A DNA stretch of 64,000 nt from Christensenella hongkongensis (GCF_000981035.1 NZ_LAYJ01000101.1:1-64000), one strand, 5' to 3'; shown: positions 52,218 to 62,141, counted from the first letter of the stretch. Notes: generated from the sequence alone by a model not told the origin. Made by a program: numbers and translations.

Positions 52218-53456
52218 ATGGGAAAAGTAGTTGCAACCGCCAACTCTGCCAAAGCGGCAAAAGCGGGAATGAACAATTTAAGTACGCTTGCGAAAAATAA
52301 AATTCTGGAAGCGATGGCAAACGGGCTGCTTTCCAATACGGAAGAGATCATGAAGCAGAATGCGCTCGATGTGGATGCAGCGCGGGAGAAAGGGCGTACC
52401 CCTGCCCTCATCGACCGTCTTGCGCTGGATAAAAAAAGGATCGCAGATATGGCACAGGGCCTGCGCGACGTTGCTGCGTTGCCGGATCCGGTGGGCGAGG
52501 TGATTCATGCGGTGCGCCGTCCGAACGGGCTGCGCGTGGCCAAAAGGCGTGTGCCGATGGGCGTGATCGGTATCATCTATGAGGCGCGTCCGAATGTAAC
52601 GGCGGATGCGGTTGCGCTGTGCATCAAAACATCAAACGCAGTTGTCCTGAAGGGCGGCAGCGAAGCAATCCATTCCAATACCGCGATTGCAGATATCCTT
52701 ATTCGCGCAGGGGAGGCTGCTGGAATGCCGCACGGAGCAGTGGGGCTCGTTACCGATACATCACGCGAGGCCGTAACGGAAATGATGAAGCTGAACGGCG
52801 TGATAGACGTGTTGATTCCGCGCGGAGGCAGCGGGCTGATACAGTCTGTCGTACAAAACGCTACCATTCCCGTCATTGAGACAGGTGTGGGAAATTGTCA
52901 CATCTATGTTGATAAGACGGCTGATCTTGATATGGCGACGGCAATCACGGTTAATGCGAAAACGACGCGTCCGGCAGTGTGCAACGCAGCGGAGAGCCTT
53001 TTGGTGCACGAAGATATTGCAGGAGATTTCCTGCCGAAGGCCTTTGCGGCGCTCCGGGAGAAGGGCGTAGAAATCAGGGGCTGCAAAACCTGCCAGAAAT
53101 ATGGCGCAAAGCCTGCCGCGGAAGAGGATTACGATACTGAATTTTTAGACCTGATTATCTCGGTTAAGGTTGTGGACGATGTGGATGAGGCAATCGCACA
53201 TATCAATACGCATGGAACCGGGCATTCGGAGGCAATTATAACAAACGATTACCGCAATGCGGAAAAATTCAAGGACGAGGTAGACAGCGCTGCGGTATAT
53301 GTAAATGCAAGCACCCGGTTTACGGATGGTTTTGAATTTGGCTTTGGGGCGGAGATTGGTATTTCCACACAAAAGCTGCATGCGCGCGGGCCGATGGGGC
53401 TTATGGAGCTTACAACGACCAAATACGTGATCGATGGAGATGGACAGATTCGTTAA
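52218..53456 (+). CDS. proA: Glutamate-5-semialdehyde dehydrogenase
   Basis: A 412-residue ProA with family landmarks: IGIIYEARPNVTADA, VVLKGGSEAIHSN, LIPRGGSGLIQ, the catalytic Cys in RPAVCNAAESL, and FGFGAEIGISTQKLHARGP. It reduces glutamyl-5-phosphate to the semialdehyde in proline synthesis. proB, normally its partner, is not adjacent and must be elsewhere. The GtrII-like gene starts 4 nt after. Confidence 0.96.
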   Translation: MGKVVATANSAKAAKAGMNNLSTLAKNKILEAMANGLLSNTEEIMKQNALDVDAAREKGRTPALIDRLALDKKRIADMAQGLRDVAALPDPVGEVIHAVRRPNGLRVAKRRVPMGVIGIIYEARPNVTADAVALCIKTSNAVVLKGGSEAIHSNTAIADILIRAGEAAGMPHGAVGLVTDTSREAVTEMMKLNGVIDVLIPRGGSGLIQSVVQNATIPVIETGVGNCHIYVDKTADLDMATAITVNAKTTRPAVCNAAESLLVHEDIAGDFLPKAFAALREKGVEIRGCKTCQKYGAKPAAEEDYDTEFLDLIISVKVVDDVDEAIAHINTHGTGHSEAIITNDYRNAEKFKDEVDSAAVYVNASTRFTDGFEFGFGAEIGISTQKLHARGPMGLMELTTTKYVIDGDGQIR

Positions 53457-53459
53457 CTG

Positions 53460-55046
53460 ATGGGAACAGGTGGCATGAAAAAAACTTCGGCGGCCCTGTG
53501 GAATGATTTTTGCGGCTTTCTAAAACAAAACAGGTATGCGGTGATAGCTGCGTTTGTGTTTGCATATGTTTGCTATGGTTTTATGCTCACGCACTATACC
53601 CTCGGGATTGACGAGGAAACGTGGCTTATGAACGCAGATCCTGAGCTGATCAAAAATGTCTGGATCCAGCAGGGACGGTTCGGGCTTTACCTGTTTGACA
53701 GCGTTGTTACCCCAATGGGAAATTATATTCCATTTTTTTCAGATTTCATGGGCGTAACGCTGTGGACGGCAGCGGGGGTTTTACTCGCATACTGCATCAC
53801 GATTTTTTTCAAGGAACCAAGCCGGTTTTCTGTCTTTGTTTTTTGCGCAATGTTTTCTTCCATACCGCTTGCGGCCGGGGAAATACTGTCCTTTTCGATG
53901 TTCAGCATGCAGCAGGGGCTCGCGATGCTCCTTGCGGCGTTTGGCGTGCTGTGTATTTACAGATATTTTCAATACAAAAAGCCGGCGGCGCTGCTGCTGA
54001 GCGTGGTATTTATTTTCTTTGCGACGTCGTTTTACCAGGCCTTTGCGGGAGTTTTCCTGACGGCGCTTGTGGCGTACGCCCTTGTGCGCGTTATACGGGA
54101 CCAAACATACGGGTATGCGAAAATCGCAAAGGAGGTTTTGTGGGGCCTTTGCGCTGTTGCGGCCGGAGTGGGCGCATATGCGTTGATTAACGCATACCTG
54201 ACCACATATGTCGCTCCCGGGGGCCAGGCGTATTTAAGCGAAGGCCTGATTGGCTGGGGGAAGGCGGACAATGCGCTTTCAGCACTTTTCCTGCCGGTTC
54301 GTAACGCGGGGGCGGTGCTGCTTGGCGTAAAGACCTATGGAGGCGCTGTGATTATGGTACTCACGGTGCTTTTTCTGATTTTTACAGTGGTTTGCGCAGC
54401 ACGCAAAGCAGGTGCAAAAAACAGGATTATGTTTTTTTTAACGTGTATCCTGCTGCTTATTTCCCCATTTTTTATGGCGGTGCTGCTCGCGCAGCCAACC
54501 GTTATTGGGCGTACGCTGCTTGCGTTGCCGTTCGCGATGGGTGTGGAAGCTTTTCTGATCATTAATATGCTGCCAAAAACAGGCGCCCTTTGCGCGTGTG
54601 TCAATCTCGTTTTTTGCGCGCTGCTGCTTATGAACGCGGCGTATATGAACCTGATGTTTTTCCATGGCTATGTAGCGTATGAACAGGACAAGGCGACAGG
54701 CGTACAAATCGTCGAACGCCTGAATGAAGCCGGACATGATGAGAATACCCCGGTGATCTTTATTGGTAAGCTCGAGCAGCCCTATGAGCTTATTCCACAG
54801 GGAGCGGTAACCGGATCGTTTTTCAGCTGGGATGGCGGTAACAATGCGCGGATACGTGATTTTTTGTATGCGGAGGGCTACACGGTATGCGCTTATACCC
54901 CGGAGCAGTTTGCGAAGGGAGTGGAACGCTCGCGGGATATGCCTTGCTGGCCGCAGGAGGGGTGTATCCAAAGGAGCGGGGAATGTATTGTCGTCAAACT
55001 CAGCGAGCCGGACGACGCATGGTATGGGCTTAATATCATGGTATAA
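53460..55046 (+). CDS. GtrII-like multi-pass membrane protein
   Basis: A 528-residue protein with about ten membrane spans, a short extracellular loop with TLGIDEETWLM after the first span, and a soluble C-terminal part of about 130 residues. This is the layout of glucosyltransferase GtrII/GtrC-like proteins that use lipid-linked glucose outside the membrane; the acidic pair (DEE) is a candidate active site. Either ATG 53460 or ATG 53475 could start it; ribosome sites are weak. Close to proA, but functionally unrelated. Confidence 0.7.
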   Translation: MGTGGMKKTSAALWNDFCGFLKQNRYAVIAAFVFAYVCYGFMLTHYTLGIDEETWLMNADPELIKNVWIQQGRFGLYLFDSVVTPMGNYIPFFSDFMGVTLWTAAGVLLAYCITIFFKEPSRFSVFVFCAMFSSIPLAAGEILSFSMFSMQQGLAMLLAAFGVLCIYRYFQYKKPAALLLSVVFIFFATSFYQAFAGVFLTALVAYALVRVIRDQTYGYAKIAKEVLWGLCAVAAGVGAYALINAYLTTYVAPGGQAYLSEGLIGWGKADNALSALFLPVRNAGAVLLGVKTYGGAVIMVLTVLFLIFTVVCAARKAGAKNRIMFFLTCILLLISPFFMAVLLAQPTVIGRTLLALPFAMGVEAFLIINMLPKTGALCACVNLVFCALLLMNAAYMNLMFFHGYVAYEQDKATGVQIVERLNEAGHDENTPVIFIGKLEQPYELIPQGAVTGSFFSWDGGNNARIRDFLYAEGYTVCAYTPEQFAKGVERSRDMPCWPQEGCIQRSGECIVVKLSEPDDAWYGLNIMV

Positions 55047-55096
55047 AAAAGGCTCAATGTGTTTAATAATATAAAAAGGCAAACGAGGTGATAGCT

Positions 55097-55708
55097 ATGG
55101 ATAATGAGAACCTGATACCAAAATTTGAATTGGAACCAGAGGAACTGACCGAACGTAAAATCAGGCAGCATAAGATCGCAGGCTGTATTGTGGCTGCGTG
55201 CATGATCATCCTTGGGATCATGATGGTAGTCATTCCACAAGGAGGAAGCTTTGCCGTCAATTACGGATTATCAATCGGCGTGTTGATTATGGGACTTTAT
55301 GAGATGATCGCCTTTTTCAGGACGGCGCCCCCTTACCGCAACGATATGGCTCTTGCAAGCGGAATTATTATGATACTGATGGGGGCTGTAATCCTGGTGC
55401 TTTCCGTTGGAAACATGGCAAGCCAGGATATGATGCTGGGGCTCTTTACGGTGGCGCTTGGTTTTATCACGATCTACAGGGGTATTATGCAGCTTTTTTC
55501 GTGCAGCAGGTTTAAACGGCTGGATGAAAAGGACACCGCATGGCTGCAGCTTAGCGGCATCCTGAATATTGTGCTGGGCGTGCTCGTGGTGATTCTGCCC
55601 TTTACCGGCCTGCTGCTTACAAGCGTCGTGCTGGGGATTTACCTTGCGGTTGCAGGCGTCGCACTGCTCACGGAGGCAGTCTCGGGAAAGGTTGCGCGCA
55701 AGAGATAG
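55097..55708 (+). CDS. DUF308 (HdeD-like) membrane protein
   Basis: About 203 residues with six membrane spans in three repeated pairs (IAGCIVAACMIILGIMMVVI, IIMILMGAVILVLSV, ILNIVLGVLVVILPFTG) as in DUF308/HdeD. The cytoplasmic N-tail is acidic. GAGGTG before ATG 55097 favours it over GTG 55088. Function not established for the family outside acid resistance in enterics. Confidence 0.85.
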   Translation: MDNENLIPKFELEPEELTERKIRQHKIAGCIVAACMIILGIMMVVIPQGGSFAVNYGLSIGVLIMGLYEMIAFFRTAPPYRNDMALASGIIMILMGAVILVLSVGNMASQDMMLGLFTVALGFITIYRGIMQLFSCSRFKRLDEKDTAWLQLSGILNIVLGVLVVILPFTGLLLTSVVLGIYLAVAGVALLTEAVSGKVARKR

Positions 55709-55740
55709 ACAATCATAAAAGACAGGGGGGATTTGAAAAC

Positions 55741-56760
55741 ATGAAAACAGCTTATATGAAAGCGCCGTACAAATTTGAAATAAGGGATGTTGCCCTGAAG
55801 GAGCCGCAGGAGGGCGAGGTTTTGATCAAAATCAAAGCGTGCGGGTTTTGCGGGTACGACAATATTCTGGCGAGCTATGCCGCCGAAGAATGGCAGCCGT
55901 TCGGACACGAATTTTCCGGAGTGGTAGAAAAGGTTGGCAAGGGTGTAACCCGCTTACAGGCAGGCGACCATGTTGCGTTGGAAACGTCCATATTCGATCC
56001 GACGGCGGACTGCTCGCTGGACGGGCGCGTGGATTTCAGTATGAATGGGCCAAGCTTCATGACGGGCGGCAGGGAAAGCATGGGCTTTTCCGAATACGTA
56101 ATCGCACCGGAAATACTTTGCGTGCCGTTTACGGGTATTTCATTTGAGGAAGGCGCGTTTTTGGAGCCGCTCGGTGTGGCGATTGATTTTATACTGACGG
56201 CGGATATCAAAATGAACGACGACGTTCTTGTCCTTGGCCTTGGGCCGATTGGGCTGATGGCGCTGCAAATGGCAAAACGGTGCGGCGCGCGCAAGGTCTA
56301 CGCGGCACAGCGGTCTGGTGCGGATAAGCGGTGTGAGCTTGCAAAACAGTTTGGTGCGGATGAGATTATTTTTACCGACAAGGTAGACCTCACGCAGTAT
56401 GCGTTTGAAAAAGGCGGCGTCGATAAAGTGCTTGTATCTTCACCGCCTGCGACGATTGACGCGGCTACAAGGGTATGTAATGTGGGAGGAATCGTTTCCT
56501 TCCTTGGGATCAGCTATGGCGAGGGTGCGGCAATGACGCTCGACTCTAACGTGATCCACGGAAAGAAGCTGCAGGTCAGGGCTTCTAATGCGATTCCCGC
56601 ACTCTACTTCCCCAAAGGAATCGACCTTATCAAGGCGGGGATCGTGGATGTAAAATCCCTGATTACCCACCGCTTTACGCTGGATGGGCTGGACGGTGCG
56701 CTCAACGCCTACCACAAGGACCGGGCAAACGGCGTTAAGGCAATGATGATAGAAAAATAA
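55741..56760 (+). CDS. Zinc-type alcohol dehydrogenase-like protein
   Basis: A 339-residue medium-chain dehydrogenase. Catalytic-zinc ligands are Cys in GFCGYDN and His-Glu in FGHEFSG, plus a Glu in FLEPLGVA; the NAD(P) site is GLGPIGLMALQMAKR. The usual structural-zinc lobe with four Cys is replaced by a stretch with a single Cys (SIFDPTADCSLDG), as in some sorbitol or threonine dehydrogenase relatives. Substrate unknown. A terminator follows. Confidence 0.88.
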   Translation: MKTAYMKAPYKFEIRDVALKEPQEGEVLIKIKACGFCGYDNILASYAAEEWQPFGHEFSGVVEKVGKGVTRLQAGDHVALETSIFDPTADCSLDGRVDFSMNGPSFMTGGRESMGFSEYVIAPEILCVPFTGISFEEGAFLEPLGVAIDFILTADIKMNDDVLVLGLGPIGLMALQMAKRCGARKVYAAQRSGADKRCELAKQFGADEIIFTDKVDLTQYAFEKGGVDKVLVSSPPATIDAATRVCNVGGIVSFLGISYGEGAAMTLDSNVIHGKKLQVRASNAIPALYFPKGIDLIKAGIVDVKSLITHRFTLDGLDGALNAYHKDRANGVKAMMIEK

Positions 56761-56771
56761 AGAAAATCAAT

Positions 56772-56803
56772 AAAGCCCCGCAGAGAACCCTGCGGGGCTT
56801 TTT
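56772..56803 (+). terminator. Terminator of the alcohol dehydrogenase gene
   Basis: AAAGCCCCGCAG pairs with CTGCGGGGCTTT around AGAACC, followed by TT. Confidence 0.88.
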
Positions 56804-56837
56804 GTGTATGGAATCAGTTTGCTTTTGTCCGGTTTTT

Positions 56838-56897
56838 ATAGCGGTTTATCGTATGCCTCACATAACCCGTATTCAGTGAAATCGCTTAAAAGCTTTG
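56838..56897 (+). repeat. Dispersed intergenic repeat, partial copy 3
   Basis: GCGGTTTATCGTA, then CATAACC, then ATTCAGTGAAATCGCT match copy 2 (59585-59632) in order and orientation. It overlaps the 3' end of the P-type ATPase, so the last codons (FKRFH) and the TGA of that gene come from the repeat. Confidence 0.65.
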
Positions 56898-59497
56898 TAA
56901 ATCTCGATGCCAAACAGTGGTACGAGCGACAAAAGAATCATAATCAGCCAATGTAACGGTGAAAGGGGAATCAGATAAAAAACCGTAGCAAGCGGCGGAA
57001 TCAGCGCGAACAGCGTAACGATTGCAAAGGAAAGGCTTGCGCTGATAAACAGAGGCTTATTTGACAAAAAACCGATTTTGAAAATCGATTTTGTGCTGCG
57101 CACGTTGAAAATATGGACGACGGAGGAATAGCCGAGGATTACAAAGGCCATCGTCTGCCCTGCTTCATACGAAGGAACCATACCGCCGATCGGAACAAAC
57201 CGGCCGATGTAAAAGCCGATCAGTGCCGTGATCGTGAAAATAACAGACATCACTGCAATCTTGAGGCCAAGCCCATTTGCGAAAATACTGGCTTTTTTGC
57301 TGACCGGAGGACGGAGCATGATGTCATCGTCCGCTTTTTCACGGCTCAGGGAGAAGCCGGGAATACCGTCGGCGACGATATTGATCAGCAAAAGCTGGAT
57401 CGCTACGACGGGAGCGCCCCAGCCGAGCGCTACGGCAACGATCATAATCAGGATTTCTGAAATGTTACAGCTTAACAGGAAATAGATCGTCTTCTTGATA
57501 TTGTCATAAACGCGCCGCCCTTCAGAAACAGCGTCAACGATGGTAGCAAAGTTGTCGTCTGTGATGACCATGTCCGCGGCATTTTTCGCAACGTCCGTTC
57601 CGGTGATGCCCATTGCAACGCCCACGTCCGCAGCTTTGAGCGCAGGCGCGTCGTTTACGCCGTCTCCTGTCATCGCGACCACCTTTCCGTTTGCTTGCCA
57701 TGCTTTTACAATACGTATTTTATCCTCCGGGCTTACACGCGCGTATACGGAATATTCCTGCACATGGGCAATCAGGTACTCCTGAGACATCTCGTCCAGG
57801 TCCTCGCCGGTGATCGCCTTGTCGTTTTCTCCCAAAATGCCGATTTCCCGCGCAATCGCAGAAGCTGTCACCACATGGTCGCCGGTGATCATAACGGTGC
57901 GGATACCGGCCTTTTTCGCTTCTTCCACTGCAATTTTGCTTTCTTCGCGGGGCGGATCGATCATGCCGATGAGTCCCGCGAATTTCAGGTTACACTCGAG
58001 CTCTGCCGCGCTCATATCCTCCGGGAGCTTATCATAATATTTATAGGCTGCCGCCATAACGCGAAGCGCTTTTCTGGCAAATTCGTCATGCACAGCCTGC
58101 GCGGAATCGCAGTCTGTGAAGCTGTCTACGGGGATTGTGTCAAAAGCGCCCTTTGTAATGACTACATACCTGCCGTCCGGCATTTTGTTTACGGTTGTCA
58201 TCAGCTTGCGCTCCGAATCAAACGGAAGCTCATATACGCGCGGATATTTTTCCTCAAGATCGTCGGTTGTGATACCTTTATCCTGCAACAGGCGGATGAT
58301 GGAGGACTCGGTAGGATCACCGATTATTTTTTCGCCGTCCTCGGTCTGCTCGATTACCGCGTTATTTGCAAGGCTGAACAACCGCAAAAGCTTCATTTCC
58401 TCGTCTGAAAACTCGTCTTGTGCATCTACGGGAACGCCATCTGCCATCCAAAGCTTTTTAACGGTCATTTGATTTTGCGTGAGCGTGCCTGTTTTATCCG
58501 AGCAAATAACAGAAGCGCTGCCCAGCGTCTCCACAGCGGGAATCCTGCGGATAATTGCGTGCTTTTTGACCATTTGCTGGACGCCGAATGCAAGGGTAAT
58601 TGTAACGATTACAGGAAGGGTTTCGGGTACGGCTGCCACTGCAAGTGATACTCCCGTAAGCAGCATTTCCATAATGGAATCGCCGTGCAGCAAAATTCCT
58701 GTCAGGAATACGAATATGCCTGCTGCGATTGCAATGAGGCTCATATTTTTTCCAAGCTTGTTGAGCCTTAGCTGAAGAGGCGTGCGCTGCTGCTTGGTAT
58801 CGTTTAGCAGGGCGGCAATCTTGCCCATTTCAGTTTGCATTCCGGTTGCAACCACAACAGCCGTAGCGCGCCCGTTTGTCACAAGGCAACCGGAAAAGAC
58901 CATATTGGTACGGTCGCCAATCTGCGCGTTATCCTTTACCTGTGCGTTTTCATCCTTCTCAACAGGCGTGCTTTCTCCTGTCAGTACGGATTCATCCGTT
59001 TTCAGTCCGCTGCTTTCAATGATACGCGCGTCGGCGGATATCATATCGCCGGCTTCCAGTACAATAATGTCGCCGGGCACAAGGCCCCGAGCATCAATGG
59101 GCTGCTTTACACCGCCGCGAATCACGATACAGGTTTGCGTGTTCATGCTTTTGAGGGCTTCAAGCGAACGTTCCGCGCTTGATTCCTGCCTGATCCCAAT
59201 GACAATATTGATGATGATGATCGCAATAATAACGATCGGTTCCGCAAAATCGCCGCTTGCCTCCGTGAAGGCAAGAAACATGGATACGCCGGCGGCAATC
59301 AAAAGGATAAGCGTGGTTACGTCGCGCATCTGCCGCCAGATTTTCGACCATATGGATTCTTTTTTCTTTTCTTCGAACTCGTTTGGGCCAAAGGCCGTAA
59401 GCTGCGCGCTGGCCTGGCTTTCGGTGAGCCCGTCCTGCGCGTTGGTATGAAATTCGTTTATTATTTCCCGGATAGGTGGTTTTGTCCAATTCGCCAT
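56873..59497 (-). CDS. P-type cation (Ca2+-type) ATPase
   Basis: An 874-residue type II P-ATPase: the actuator TGES motif, phosphorylated Asp334 in DKTGTLT, MTGDGVNDAPAL, and ten membrane spans. Span 4 reads VPETLP (291-295) where SERCA-like pumps have PEGLP; the calcium-site Glu is kept. Span 6 reads NIVADGIP where SERCA has an Asp at the matching position, also kept. This suits Ca2+ (or Mn2+) export. It is flanked by copies 2 and 3 of the dispersed repeat. Confidence 0.93.
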   Translation of the reverse strand: MANWTKPPIREIINEFHTNAQDGLTESQASAQLTAFGPNEFEEKKKESIWSKIWRQMRDVTTLILLIAAGVSMFLAFTEASGDFAEPIVIIAIIIINIVIGIRQESSAERSLEALKSMNTQTCIVIRGGVKQPIDARGLVPGDIIVLEAGDMISADARIIESSGLKTDESVLTGESTPVEKDENAQVKDNAQIGDRTNMVFSGCLVTNGRATAVVVATGMQTEMGKIAALLNDTKQQRTPLQLRLNKLGKNMSLIAIAAGIFVFLTGILLHGDSIMEMLLTGVSLAVAAVPETLPVIVTITLAFGVQQMVKKHAIIRRIPAVETLGSASVICSDKTGTLTQNQMTVKKLWMADGVPVDAQDEFSDEEMKLLRLFSLANNAVIEQTEDGEKIIGDPTESSIIRLLQDKGITTDDLEEKYPRVYELPFDSERKLMTTVNKMPDGRYVVITKGAFDTIPVDSFTDCDSAQAVHDEFARKALRVMAAAYKYYDKLPEDMSAAELECNLKFAGLIGMIDPPREESKIAVEEAKKAGIRTVMITGDHVVTASAIAREIGILGENDKAITGEDLDEMSQEYLIAHVQEYSVYARVSPEDKIRIVKAWQANGKVVAMTGDGVNDAPALKAADVGVAMGITGTDVAKNAADMVITDDNFATIVDAVSEGRRVYDNIKKTIYFLLSCNISEILIMIVAVALGWGAPVVAIQLLLINIVADGIPGFSLSREKADDDIMLRPPVSKKASIFANGLGLKIAVMSVIFTITALIGFYIGRFVPIGGMVPSYEAGQTMAFVILGYSSVVHIFNVRSTKSIFKIGFLSNKPLFISASLSFAIVTLFALIPPLATVFYLIPLSPLHWLIMILLSLVPLFGIEIYKAFKRFH

Positions 59498-59530
59498 AAT
59501 CGTTTCCTTTTCTGTAATAATGATGTTTTA

Positions 59531-59646
59531 TAGCAATTTGTCAAAAGGTTGGTTACAAGCTTTTGGAATAAATTGCAAATACAAGCGATTTATCGTAAGG
59601 CCTGTATAACCTGCATTCAGTGAAATCGCTGTAAATATTGTAAACA
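59531..59646 (+). repeat. Dispersed intergenic repeat, copy 2
   Basis: The full-length copy, matching copy 1 (27743-27857, inverted). It contains a short inverted repeat AGCGATTT (59585-59592) with AAATCGCT (59624-59631). On the minus strand it ends in TTTTGACAAATTGCTATAAA 30 nt before the ATPase start, so it may carry that gene's promoter. Confidence 0.75.
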
Positions 59647-59737
59647 TCCCTTAACCAAAGGAAACAGAGAAGCGGGCAAATGGGGCGATAGTTTATTTTT
59701 ATTTTAGAAACAGGCAAAACCGTGCAATGACAGGAGG

Positions 59738-60649
59738 TCAGAACCACTTTTGCTTTTTAAAGAAAACAATACAGAAAACGGCGACAAAAACACTGAAAAG
59801 GATGACAAGCGGATAGGCGATCAGCGAATTGTATTCAGGCATCCGAAGGTTCATGCCGTACCAGCCGACGATCAGTGTCAGCGGCATGAAAATCATCGTG
59901 ACGATGGTGAGTATTTTCATAATGTTGTTCATGCGGATATCGACCTCCGCCTGGTAAGCCTCCCTGATTTCAGACACATACTCGCGCAAACCCTTGACCT
60001 TGTCGTAAAGCCGGTCTGTTTTACCGTGAAGGATTGTTACGTAATGGACGCTTCGGCTTCCAAGGGCGTGCTTTTGGTTCATACCGACGTATTCGAGGAT
60101 ATCCAAAAGCTGCTCGTAATAATTCATGATGCCCATCAGGTGCTTGCGCTGCCCGATGATTTCCTTGGTAAAGTTTTCCTGCTTATCGGTCAGTACGCGG
60201 TCCTCGAGGCCGGAAATACGAAGCTCGATTCCGTCGAGCTCCGAAAGGTCGTCCTTGAGTATAAATTCAAAAAATGCACAAATCAGCTTGCCGATGGTGA
60301 TGTCATTTTGATTTGTTTTGATAAAATCCTCGATCAGGCGTTCGACATTTCCTGTTTTTTCGCATACAAAGCAAAGATTGTTTTTTTGAAGGAAGATGGT
60401 CACATAGGGACTGTTTTTGAGCTGATGCGAAAAATGAAAAAAAGGAACGCATAACAGGTCAAAGTCCTCATAGCTTTCATAGCGCATGGACGTATTTTCG
60501 AAAATGCGCGTAAGTGTGCCGGCAGAAATATATTTCGATAAAACGCCCGGCGCTTCTTCAAGGCTCAGCACCGATACCACGGAACCGGCGTCTTCGGGAT
60601 CGATTGTTTCCACAGGCTTCATTTCGCCTTTTTTCAACTGATACAGCAT
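59738..60649 (-). CDS. corA: CorA family magnesium transporter
   Basis: About 303 residues: an N-terminal soluble funnel domain and two C-terminal spans with the GMN signature (YGMNLRMPE) between them. It carries Mg2+ (or Co2+/Ni2+) as a pentamer. GAGGGA is 6 nt before ATG at 60649 (MLYQLKKG); the longer frame to 60709 crosses the promoter. It is divergent from argH, with back-to-back promoters. Confidence 0.92.
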   Translation of the reverse strand: MLYQLKKGEMKPVETIDPEDAGSVVSVLSLEEAPGVLSKYISAGTLTRIFENTSMRYESYEDFDLLCVPFFHFSHQLKNSPYVTIFLQKNNLCFVCEKTGNVERLIEDFIKTNQNDITIGKLICAFFEFILKDDLSELDGIELRISGLEDRVLTDKQENFTKEIIGQRKHLMGIMNYYEQLLDILEYVGMNQKHALGSRSVHYVTILHGKTDRLYDKVKGLREYVSEIREAYQAEVDIRMNNIMKILTIVTMIFMPLTLIVGWYGMNLRMPEYNSLIAYPLVILFSVFVAVFCIVFFKKQKWF

Positions 60650-60674
60650 CGCGATTTCCCTCGTTTCGCGTATC

Positions 60675-60703
60675 ATTATAGCACCACGTAAAATGAAATG
60701 CAA
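60675..60703 (-). promoter_or_regulatory. Promoter of corA
   Basis: On the minus strand TTGCAT (60698-60703), a 17-bp spacer and TATAAT (60675-60680), about 26 nt before the chosen start. A good sigma-A match. Confidence 0.75.
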
Positions 60704-60721
60704 AATCATACGCCGCTATGC

Positions 60722-60727
60722 TATAAT
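60722..60727 (+). promoter_or_regulatory. -10 element of argH
   Basis: TATAAT, 35 nt before the ATG. Its -35 would fall at about 60699-60704 (TGCAAA), on top of the corA -35, so the two promoters are back to back and may compete. Confidence 0.55.
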
Positions 60728-60761
60728 AAAAGAAAAAACCACCGGTTAGGAGTAACACAGG

Positions 60762-62141
60762 ATGTCGAAATTATGGGGCGGAAGATTTGAAGGGAATACG
60801 GACGAGTTTGCAGAGGGGTTTCAGTCCTCGATCAGCTTTGACAGCCGTATGTATCGTGAAGATATATTGGGGAGCATCGCGCATGCGCATATGCTTGGCG
60901 AACAGCGGATTATTCCCAAAGAAGACGCAGAAAAGATCGTCGAGGGGCTGAAATCGATCCTTACGGATATCGAGGAGGGAAATGTGGAATTTTCCGTGCA
61001 TGACGAGGATATCCATATGAATATTGAGCGCCTTCTCACAGAGCGTATTGGCGATACGGGCAAACGCCTGCATACGGGAAGGAGCAGGAATGACCAGGTC
61101 GCGACCGATTTTCGCCTGTATATGAAACAGGCGGGGCAGGAGACGATCGAAAACATCACTGCGCTGTGCACAGTACTCATAGACATCGCGGAGGAGAATA
61201 CGGACACCATTATGACGGCCTATACGCATCTTCAAAAAGCGCAGCCTACGACGCTTGCACACTATATGATGGCGTATTTTGAAATGTTTTACAGGGATAT
61301 CGAGAGGATGAAGGATTGCATCAGGCATACCGACGTACTGCCGCTTGGCGCGGGCGCGCTGTGCGCCACAACCTACCCAATCGACAGGGAAATGGTTGCA
61401 AAAGAGCTTGGTATGTCGGGTATTACGCGTAATAGCCTTGATTCCGTATCGGACAGGGATTTTGCCCTGGAATATCTTTCAGCAGCTTCAATCTGCATGA
61501 TGCACCTTTCGCGGCTGTGCGAGGAAATCATCCTTTTTTCCACCAACGAATTTGGAACGCTGAGGCTTTCTGATGCGTATTCCACAGGCTCGAGCATTAT
61601 GCCGCAAAAGAAGAATCCTGATATGGCGGAGCTGATCCGCGGGAAAACAGGGCGCGTATATGGCGATCTCCAGGCCTTGCTTGTGGTAATGAAAGGGCTT
61701 CCGCTTGCTTATAATAAAGATATGCAGGAGGACAAGGAGTGTACCTTTGACGCGGTGGATACGCTCAACGCATGCCTGCGTGTGATGGGTGGCATGCTCA
61801 AAACGGCGGAATGGAAAAAGGACAAGCTTCTGAAAAGCGCAGGCCTTGGCTTCACAAACGCCACGGACGCAGCGGATTATTTTGTAAAGCAGGGAATCCC
61901 GTTCCGCGACGCGCACGCGATCATTGGGCATCTGGTGCTTTACTGTGAGCAGAACGGCAAGGCGCTTGACGAGATGACGCTCGATGAAATCAGGAAGTTT
62001 GCACCGGATGCGAAAGAAGATATTTTTGATGCAATCCGTCTTGAAACGTGCGTCAATACACGCAACGTACCGGGCGGTCCGGCGCCGGATATGGTAGAAA
62101 ACCACATCAGGCAGGCAAAGCTGCTGCTTGGGGAGCTGTAA
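60762..62141 (+). CDS. argH: Argininosuccinate lyase
   Basis: A 459-residue ArgH: LWGGRFEG at the N-terminus, TGRSRNDQVATDFRL, and the signature GSSIMPQKKNPD with the catalytic Ser. It splits argininosuccinate to arginine and fumarate, the last step of arginine synthesis. No argG or other arginine gene is beside it. AGGAG precedes the ATG, and TATAAT lies at 60722. Confidence 0.97.
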   Translation: MSKLWGGRFEGNTDEFAEGFQSSISFDSRMYREDILGSIAHAHMLGEQRIIPKEDAEKIVEGLKSILTDIEEGNVEFSVHDEDIHMNIERLLTERIGDTGKRLHTGRSRNDQVATDFRLYMKQAGQETIENITALCTVLIDIAEENTDTIMTAYTHLQKAQPTTLAHYMMAYFEMFYRDIERMKDCIRHTDVLPLGAGALCATTYPIDREMVAKELGMSGITRNSLDSVSDRDFALEYLSAASICMMHLSRLCEEIILFSTNEFGTLRLSDAYSTGSSIMPQKKNPDMAELIRGKTGRVYGDLQALLVVMKGLPLAYNKDMQEDKECTFDAVDTLNACLRVMGGMLKTAEWKKDKLLKSAGLGFTNATDAADYFVKQGIPFRDAHAIIGHLVLYCEQNGKALDEMTLDEIRKFAPDAKEDIFDAIRLETCVNTRNVPGGPAPDMVENHIRQAKLLLGEL

